Shown one piece after another: positions 58,958 to 64,000 of a stretch of 64,000 nt of DNA (within the stretch, counting starts at the first letter, position 1; every line of letters starts with the position of its first letter). Position numbers and translations under genes: made by a program. The notes beneath the pieces were generated by a model. It was not told where the DNA came from. It worked only from the letters and a program-made list of their open reading frames with translations, and searched no databases. The stretch covers positions 238,850 through 302,849 of the forward strand of contig CAVQZG010000024.1 in the NCBI GenBank assembly GCA_963718305.1, in the 5' to 3' direction. This stretch comes from RYN-230 sp963718305 (lineage in GTDB: Bacteria > Actinomycetota > Actinomycetes > Streptosporangiales > Streptosporangiaceae).

Positions 58958-58971
58958 TATAACCTGTTCCA
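58958..58971. promoter_or_regulatory. KstR operator before kshA
   Basis: TATAACCTGTTCCA fits TnnAACnnGTTnnA at all fixed positions and ends 29 bases before the kshA ATG. With 58889 it forms a two-site divergent control region. Confidence 0.7.
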
Positions 58972-59000
58972 GACAGGCAGACGAGGCGTGGAGGCCCTGC

Positions 59001-60158
59001 ATGAGCGACGGGGACGGCGTCCGGACCATCGACACCGGGGTGCCCCCGGCCAGGTTCGCCCGCGGCTGGCACTGCCTGGGACTCACCAGCTCATTCCGCG
59101 ATCCCGGGCCGCACGCGGTGCAGGCGTTCGGGACCAAGCTGGTGGTCTTCGCCGACTCAGCCGGCCGCCTGCACGTGCTCGATGCGTTCTGCCGGCACAT
59201 GGGCGGCGACCTGAGCCGCGGCACGGTCAAGGATGACGCCATCGCCTGCCCGTTCCATGACTGGCGCTGGGGCGGGGACGGCTGGTGCGTCCGTATCCCC
59301 TACGCCCGGCGGGTACCGCCGCGGGCACGGACCCGGTCCTGGACCACGCTGGAGCGGAATGGGCACCTGTTCGTCTGGCATGACCCGCAGGGCAGGCAGC
59401 CGCCGCCCGACGTGACCATCCCGGAGATCGAGGCCGTCGGCTCTCCCGGCTGGACCAACTGGACCTGGGACTCGCTGCTGGTCGAGGGCGCGAACTGCCG
59501 CGAGGTGGTCGACAACGTCGTGGACATGGCGCATTTCTTCTACATCCACTTCGCGTTCCCCACGTACTTCAAGAACGTGCTCGAGGGACATGTCGCCTCG
59601 CAGTACCTTCAGACCAGGTCGCGGCCGGACGTCACCACCGGCTCGAACTACGCCGCGGGCGGGGAGGAAACCGCGCTGCGCTCCGAGGCCTCCTACTTCG
59701 GCCCCTCCTACATGATCAACAAGCTGTGGCACGACTACCGCGGCATGACCATGGAGAGCGTGCTCATCAACTGCCACTACCCGGTCACCCCGACCTCGTT
59801 CCTGCTGCAGTGGGGCGTGATCGTCAAGAAGCCACCGGGCCTGACCGACGAGCACGCGGGCAAGGTCGCCGGCAAGTTCGCCAAGTTCGTCGGCCTGGGA
59901 TTCCAGCAGGACGTGGATATCTGGACCCACAAGAGCCGGATCGACAACCCGCTGCTGTGCGCGGACGACGGACCGGTGTACCAGCTCCGGCGCTGGTACG
60001 AGCAGTTCTACACCGACGTCGAGGCCATCACGCCGGAGATGACGGCCCGGTATGAGTTCGAGATCGATACCACCCGCGCGGTGGCCGCCTGGGAGGACGA
60101 GGTCGCGGCGAACCTCGCCCAGCGGGAGGCCGGGGCCAGCCCGGCCGGGGCCAGCTGA
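59001..60158 (+). CDS. kshA: 3-ketosteroid 9-alpha-hydroxylase oxygenase KshA
   Basis: In this 385-residue Rieske oxygenase the [2Fe-2S] ligands are C64-x-H66 in DAFCRHMGGDLS and C83-x2-H86 in IACPFHDWRWGG. The mononuclear iron histidines H178 and H183 lie in VDNVVDMAHFFYIHFAFPTY. It opens the ring-B cleavage route by 9-alpha-hydroxylating AD or ADD-type steroids with electrons from KshB. GGAGG precedes ATG 59001. The C-terminus ends with a short duplication (GASPAGAS). Confidence 0.94.
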   Translation: MSDGDGVRTIDTGVPPARFARGWHCLGLTSSFRDPGPHAVQAFGTKLVVFADSAGRLHVLDAFCRHMGGDLSRGTVKDDAIACPFHDWRWGGDGWCVRIPYARRVPPRARTRSWTTLERNGHLFVWHDPQGRQPPPDVTIPEIEAVGSPGWTNWTWDSLLVEGANCREVVDNVVDMAHFFYIHFAFPTYFKNVLEGHVASQYLQTRSRPDVTTGSNYAAGGEETALRSEASYFGPSYMINKLWHDYRGMTMESVLINCHYPVTPTSFLLQWGVIVKKPPGLTDEHAGKVAGKFAKFVGLGFQQDVDIWTHKSRIDNPLLCADDGPVYQLRRWYEQFYTDVEAITPEMTARYEFEIDTTRAVAAWEDEVAANLAQREAGASPAGAS

Positions 60159-60271
60159 GCCATGGTCAACGGGCGGCACCCGGCCCGCGCCCCGGTAGCG
60201 CCGCCGGCCAGCCCGGCCGGCGTCCCCGGCCGGCCCGGCCCACCGACGAGCGGCACGCGGCGCTGCGGGAG

Positions 60272-60490
60272 GTGGCCTGCGACCGCTGCGCGGCCGTGGT
60301 CCTGGTGACCAAGTTCAGCCCGCAGCACACCAGCGTGCAGTGGAGCCGGGAGGCGGTCCAGGCCTGCGCCGAGTTCAGCGCCCGGGAGGCCGCAGGTGAG
60401 CAGAGCGCGCTCATCGACACCTGCGCCAGCCTGCGCGACAGCATCGACCGCGCGGTAGCGGAGGGCCGCCTGGAGGTAACGCCGCCGTGA
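60272..60490 (+). CDS. Small conserved protein between kshA and kshB (Rv3527-like), probably 5'-extended
   Basis: The clear coding part gives VACDRCAAVVLVTKFSPQHT, SVQWSREAVQACAEFSAREA and ALIDTCASLRDSIDRAVAEG. A CxxC and two more cysteines could bind metal. Pattern and position recall a small gene found next to kshA in mycobacteria. The frame stays open upstream (DERHAALRE) without a start codon. ATG 60162, four bases after the kshA stop, leads a proline-rich N-terminus in another frame; adding one base in the C/G runs near 60230-60240 would join them (329-base interval). The stop overlaps the kshB start. Function unknown; an electron-transfer accessory is possible. Confidence 0.7.
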   Translation: MACDRCAAVVLVTKFSPQHTSVQWSREAVQACAEFSAREAAGEQSALIDTCASLRDSIDRAVAEGRLEVTPP

Positions 60491-61515
60491 GCCCCCAGCG
60501 CGCCTTCCACCAGCTGCGGGTCGCAGAGGTGGTCAGCGAGACCGGCGACGCCTGCTCGCTGGTCCTGGCCATCCCGCCCGAGTTGTCCGGCGAGTTCGCT
60601 TACCGGCCGGGCCAGTTCCTCACGGTGCGCGTCCCGCACAACGAGTCGGGCTCGGTCGCGCGGTGCTACTCGCTGTCCAGCTCACCGCATACCGGGGATC
60701 GCCACACGATCACCGTCAAGCGGGTGGCGGACGGGCATGCCTCCAACTGGCTGGCCGACAACATGACTGCCGGGAGCATGCTGGATACCCTGCCGCCCGC
60801 CGGGACGTTCACTCCCCGGTCACTGGACACCGACTTCCTCATGTTCGCCGGAGGCAGCGGGATCACTCCGGTCATGTCCATCGTGAAGTCGGTCCTGGCC
60901 CGGGGGCAGGGCCGGATCGTGCTGATCTACGCCAACCGGGACGAGCGTTCGGTGATCTTCAGCCGGGAGCTGGGCCGGCTGGCGGCCGCGGCCGGTGGCC
61001 GGCTGCTCGTGCTGCACTGGCTGGATTCGCTGCAGGGCCCGCCCACCGCGGCCGGGCTGGTGGAGCTGGCCCGCCCCTATGCCGCTCACGAGGCCTTCCT
61101 GTGCGGGCCCGATCCCTATCTCGCCGTCACCCGGCAGGCCCTCGGCCAGCTGGGCGTGCCGTCCCAGCGCATCCACGCCGAGCGGTTCCTGTCGCTGGCG
61201 GAGAACCCGTTCGAGGCGGCCCGGGCACCGGCGGGCGGCGTGGCCGCCACCCTGGAGGTGACGCTGGACGGTGAACGACGGGTGCTGCCGTGGCCGGCGG
61301 GCACCCGGATGCTGGACGTCCTGCTCGACGAGGGCCTCGATGCGCCGTTCTCCTGCCGGCAGGGCATCTGCGGCGCCTGCGCCTGCGAGCTCATCAGCGG
61401 TGAGGTGAAAATGGCCCACAACGAGGTGCTGGAAGAGGCGGATGTCGCCGATGGCTACATCCTCGCCTGCCAGGCCGTGCCGCTGACCGACACCGTCAGC
61501 GTCACCTACCGGTGA
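60487..61515 (+). CDS. kshB: 3-ketosteroid 9-alpha-hydroxylase reductase KshB
   Basis: The 342-residue reductase carries an FAD-binding ferredoxin reductase domain (YRPGQFLTVRVPHNESGSVA, RCYSLSSSPHTGD), an NAD(P)H domain (FMFAGGSGITPVMSIVKSVL, FLCGPDPYLAVTRQAL) and a C-terminal plant-type [2Fe-2S] domain (CRQGICGACACEL with the fourth Cys in YILACQAVP). It passes electrons from NADH to KshA. In M. tuberculosis kshA and kshB are apart; here they lie in one operon with a small gene between. GTG 60487 overlaps the previous stop. Confidence 0.94.
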   Translation: MSPQRAFHQLRVAEVVSETGDACSLVLAIPPELSGEFAYRPGQFLTVRVPHNESGSVARCYSLSSSPHTGDRHTITVKRVADGHASNWLADNMTAGSMLDTLPPAGTFTPRSLDTDFLMFAGGSGITPVMSIVKSVLARGQGRIVLIYANRDERSVIFSRELGRLAAAAGGRLLVLHWLDSLQGPPTAAGLVELARPYAAHEAFLCGPDPYLAVTRQALGQLGVPSQRIHAERFLSLAENPFEAARAPAGGVAATLEVTLDGERRVLPWPAGTRMLDVLLDEGLDAPFSCRQGICGACACELISGEVKMAHNEVLEEADVADGYILACQAVPLTDTVSVTYR

Positions 61516-61562
61516 CGGCTCCCGGCACCGCCGCGGTGCCCCTGCTCAGCCTCGGCCAGAAC

Positions 61563-61576
61563 TATAACGTGTTCTA
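61563..61576. promoter_or_regulatory. KstR operator before kstD
   Basis: TATAACGTGTTCTA fits TnnAACnnGTTnnA fully and lies 22 bases upstream of the kstD ATG, after the kshB stop. kstD thus has its own regulated promoter. Confidence 0.78.
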
Positions 61577-61598
61577 GTATGAGAGGCCGGGAGGCCGG

Positions 61599-63263
61599 AT
61601 GACAGCGGCAGGCCAGTTCGACGTCATGGTGGCGGGCAGTGGCGCCGCCGGCCTGACCGCCGCGCTCACTGCGGCCCATCGCGGGCTGCGGGTGGTGGTA
61701 ATCGAGAAGGCCGGCACGTTCGGCGGCTCCACCGCGCGTTCCGGCGGCGGGATCTGGGTGCCCGGTAACGAGGTGCTGCGCCGGGCTGGCGTGGCCGATA
61801 CCGGGGAGCAGGCCCGGGCCTACCTGGCCCATGTCGCGGGTGACGTAACGCCCGTGCGCCAGCAGGCGCTGCTGGCCCACGGCCCGGCCATGGTGTCCTT
61901 CGTCCGCCGGCACACCCCACTGGAGTTCGCGTGGGTGCCGGGATATGCGGACTACTACCCGGAGGCTCCCGGCGGGCTGGCCACGGGCCGCAGCATCGAG
62001 CCGGTGCCGCTCAACGCGCGGGTGCTGGGACCCGAGCTGGCCCGCCTCAACCCGCCCTACCTGCCGGCACCCGAGGGGGTCACCATCACCCAGGGCGACT
62101 ACCGGTGGCTGAGCCTCGGCCCCCGGCATCCCCGGGCGATGCTCGCCACCGCGAAGATCGCAGGCCGGATGGCCCGGGGGCGCCTGCTGCGGCAGCACAC
62201 CCTCAGCATGGGCCAGGCCCTCGCCGCCGGGCTGCGGGCGGGCCTCCTGACCGCGCAGGTGCCGGTCTGGCTGAACACGCCGCTGACCGGCCTGGAGATG
62301 ACCGGCGACCGCGTCACCGGGGCCCGGGTCATCCGCGATGGCCAGCCCGCGGTCATCGCGGCGAGCCGCGGCGTGGTGCTGGCCGCGGGCGGCTTCGAGC
62401 GCAACGCCGAGATGCGGCGGCGCTACCAGCGCCCGCCGATCGGCACCGAATGGACGACGGGCGCGGCCGGGAACACCGGCGACGCCATCATCGCCGGCGA
62501 GGACGCCGGGGCCGCGCTGGACCTGATGGATGACGCCTGGTGGGGACCGTCCGTCCCGCTGCCCTCCGGCCCGTACTTCTGCCTCGCCGAGCGCAGCCTG
62601 CCCGGCTGCCTCCTGGTCAACCAGGCGGGCCAGCGCTTCGTGAACGAGGCCGCCCCGTACGTGGACACGGTCCACGCCATGTATGAGGGCCATAGCGCCG
62701 CCACCCCGCACATCCCTTGCTGGCTGATCTTCGACCAGCGTTACAAGAGCACCTACGTCTTCGCGGGCCGGCCGCCGGGCAGGCCCTTTCCCCGGCGGTG
62801 GTACGAGGCGGGGGCGGTCTACCGCGCATCCACCCTCGCCGAGCTGGCCGGGCAGATCGGTGTGGACGCTCAGGGCCTGGACAAGACGGTGGCCAGGTTC
62901 GGCGAGTTCGCGCAGGCCGGCTCGGACGAGGACTTTCACCGCGGCAACTCGGCCTACGACCGCTACTACGGCGACCCGCGGCGCCGGCCGAACCCGAACC
63001 TGGCGCCGCTGGACCGGCCACCGTTCTACGCCGCCAGGATCGTGCCGGGCGATCTCGGCACCAAGGGCGGCCTGGTCACCGACGAGCGGGCCCGGGTGCT
63101 GCGCGCCGACGGCTCCCCCATCCCCGGGCTCTACGCGGCGGGTAACGCCAGCGCGGCGGTGATGGGGCACAGCTACGCCGGCGCGGGCGCGACCATCGGG
63201 CCGGCCATGACGTTTGGCTATATCGCCGCGCTCGATCTGGCTGGCCCCCCGGATGCCTGCTAG
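61599..63263 (+). CDS. kstD: 3-ketosteroid delta-1-dehydrogenase KstD
   Basis: This 554-residue FAD enzyme has the dinucleotide fold FDVMVAGSGAAGLTAALTAA with IEKAGTFGGSTARSGGGIWV. The active-site tyrosine region is GYADYYPEAPGGLATGRSIE, with further tyrosines in EAAPYVDTVHAMYEG, and the C-terminal catalytic/FAD loop is GHSYAGAGATIGPAMTFGYI. It introduces the C1-C2 double bond of 3-ketosteroids. Together with KshAB it breaks ring B and aromatises ring A. GGAGG is close before the ATG. Confidence 0.94.
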   Translation: MTAAGQFDVMVAGSGAAGLTAALTAAHRGLRVVVIEKAGTFGGSTARSGGGIWVPGNEVLRRAGVADTGEQARAYLAHVAGDVTPVRQQALLAHGPAMVSFVRRHTPLEFAWVPGYADYYPEAPGGLATGRSIEPVPLNARVLGPELARLNPPYLPAPEGVTITQGDYRWLSLGPRHPRAMLATAKIAGRMARGRLLRQHTLSMGQALAAGLRAGLLTAQVPVWLNTPLTGLEMTGDRVTGARVIRDGQPAVIAASRGVVLAAGGFERNAEMRRRYQRPPIGTEWTTGAAGNTGDAIIAGEDAGAALDLMDDAWWGPSVPLPSGPYFCLAERSLPGCLLVNQAGQRFVNEAAPYVDTVHAMYEGHSAATPHIPCWLIFDQRYKSTYVFAGRPPGRPFPRRWYEAGAVYRASTLAELAGQIGVDAQGLDKTVARFGEFAQAGSDEDFHRGNSAYDRYYGDPRRRPNPNLAPLDRPPFYAARIVPGDLGTKGGLVTDERARVLRADGSPIPGLYAAGNASAAVMGHSYAGAGATIGPAMTFGYIAALDLAGPPDAC

Positions 63264-63370
63264 GTGCTGGCCAGGCGGCGCGGGTGGCCATCTTCCCGGC
63301 GCCGATGGCCGACCAGCCGAGATCCAGCCGACGATGACGGAGATCACGGCCCAGTCGCGGTGTCTTCCGG

Positions 63371-63619
63371 TCAGCGCGCGGGATTGACGTAGGATCCCCG
63401 GCCCTTCACCGTGACGACGAGCCCTTGATCGCGCAGCGCGGCGATCGCTTTGCGGGCTGTGCCACGGGCCACGCCAAACTCCTGCTGAAGCTGGGACTCA
63501 CTCGGCACCGGCCGGTCTGGCAGCAGTTCCCCCGACTCGATACGAGCCCGCAGGATGTCAGCCACCTGCACGTAGACCGGTGTGGCACTTTGCGGGTCGA
63601 CCGTCTCCCGGGCAGGCAT
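63371..63619 (-). CDS. Short GntR-family DNA-binding protein
   Basis: The 82-residue protein is a winged-helix GntR domain only: PVYVQVADILRARIESGELL, VPSESQLQQEFGVARGTARK and AIAALRDQGLVVTVKGRGSY. There is no ligand-binding domain, so it is of the small stand-alone GntR kind common in actinomycetes. It is divergent from the hypothetical gene at 63716. Confidence 0.88.
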   Translation of the reverse strand: MPARETVDPQSATPVYVQVADILRARIESGELLPDRPVPSESQLQQEFGVARGTARKAIAALRDQGLVVTVKGRGSYVNPAR

Positions 63620-63715
63620 GGCCGACAGCTAACCGGAACATGCTCATAGATCTCCGTCCCGATATGGGCAAGGACGGGTATGGACGGGTATGAACAGGTT
63701 AACTATGATGCCACC

Positions 63716-63988
63716 ATGCATCCCCATCCCTTCACCACCCAAACCCAGCCCCCCGGAGACCAGGACTTAGGACCATCCGCGGACTCACTGGCTGAGCTGT
63801 CCGATCAGTTCCCAGCCTTCCGGATCTGGCGCGAAATCATCGGAGACCGCATCCAGTACGTCGCCCGCCGTCGCACTGAGAACACCCATCCCCACACAGT
63901 GGTCACGGCAGACCCGGCCAGGCTCCGCGTCGCGCTGTCAATCGTCCCGGCCCAGCCGACGGCCGCCCGGACGATCCGGCACCCATGA
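63716..63988 (+). CDS. Hypothetical actinobacterial protein
   Basis: The 90-residue product has a core ADSLAELSDQFPAFRIWREI, IGDRIQYVARRRTENTHPHT and VVTADPARLRVAL, a pattern common next to small GntR or helix-turn-helix genes in actinomycetes. The function is unknown. ATG 63716 is chosen as the nearest start to the core; ATG 63680 in the same frame is possible. Confidence 0.65.
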   Translation: MHPHPFTTQTQPPGDQDLGPSADSLAELSDQFPAFRIWREIIGDRIQYVARRRTENTHPHTVVTADPARLRVALSIVPAQPTAARTIRHP

Positions 63989-64000
63989 GGGGCCGATCGC

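Noticed and set aside
1..64000. tRNA, rRNA or CRISPR features
   Set aside because: Reading both strands gave no cloverleaf-like, ribosomal or repeat-spacer pattern convincing enough to report; a tRNAscan/Infernal run would settle it.

Overview
The window is high-GC DNA from an actinobacterium. The support is strong G/C preference at third codon positions, GTG starts, ATGA/GTGA gene overlaps, a methyltransferase of the actinomycete PF04672 (DUF574-type) family, F420-type LLM and zf-HC2 anti-sigma genes, and a steroid gene set like that of Mycobacterium and Rhodococcus. A Streptosporangiales-like or related soil actinomycete seems most likely, but the genus cannot be fixed from the sequence alone.

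The left third (1-16.1 kb) is mixed housekeeping and stress content. It holds the 3' part of a MalT/LuxR-type regulator, a CMD-domain protein, a DUF6325-like protein followed by a 23-residue arginine-rich peptide gene, a frameshifted SHOCT protein, glutamate decarboxylase, a potassium channel and an aquaporin. A group of exported or membrane proteins follows at 7.9-12.7 kb: a cupredoxin lipoprotein, 4-TM proteins, a PF03640-type lipoprotein and a 4-TM/PF03640 fusion. After these come RidA, an anti-sigma factor, a GH76 protein, a DUF2007 protein and a methyltransferase.

From 16.1 to 52.9 kb and again from 55.2 to 63.3 kb the window is a steroid (cholesterol/phytosterol) catabolic region. Side chain: CYP125, FadD19, FadE26/FadE27, EchA19, FadA5, and Ltp3/Ltp4 with a DUF35 partner, which suggests C24-branched sterols. 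Rings A/B: KshA, KshB, KstD and HsaA-D. Rings C/D: FadD3, FadE30, IpdF, EchA20, IpdA, IpdB, IpdC, FadE31-33 and FadA6. A KstR2-like TetR regulator is encoded at 19.5 kb. Eleven 14-bp sites resemble the KstR box (TnnAACnnGTTnnA) and four resemble the KstR2 box (AnCAAGnnCTTGnT), and they lie at the heads of the transcription units, so the cluster appears to be under two-regulator control. KstR itself, Mce4 import, HsaEFG and ChsH1/H2-Ltp2 are not in the window. A PadR/DUF1048 unit and a membrane protein/winged-helix unit (53.0-55.1 kb) separate the CD-ring operon from the hsa operon.

Two features run through the whole region. First, many genes are broken by single-base changes that fit G/C homopolymer miscounts (SHOCT, GH3, three SDR/FadE genes, probably a small gene at 60.2 kb), so assembly error must be considered before calling them pseudogenes. 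Second, short 12-15 bp tandem arrays sit inside genes or across gene junctions of the steroid operons, including arrays of start codons between fadE31/fadE32 and between hsaC/hsaB.
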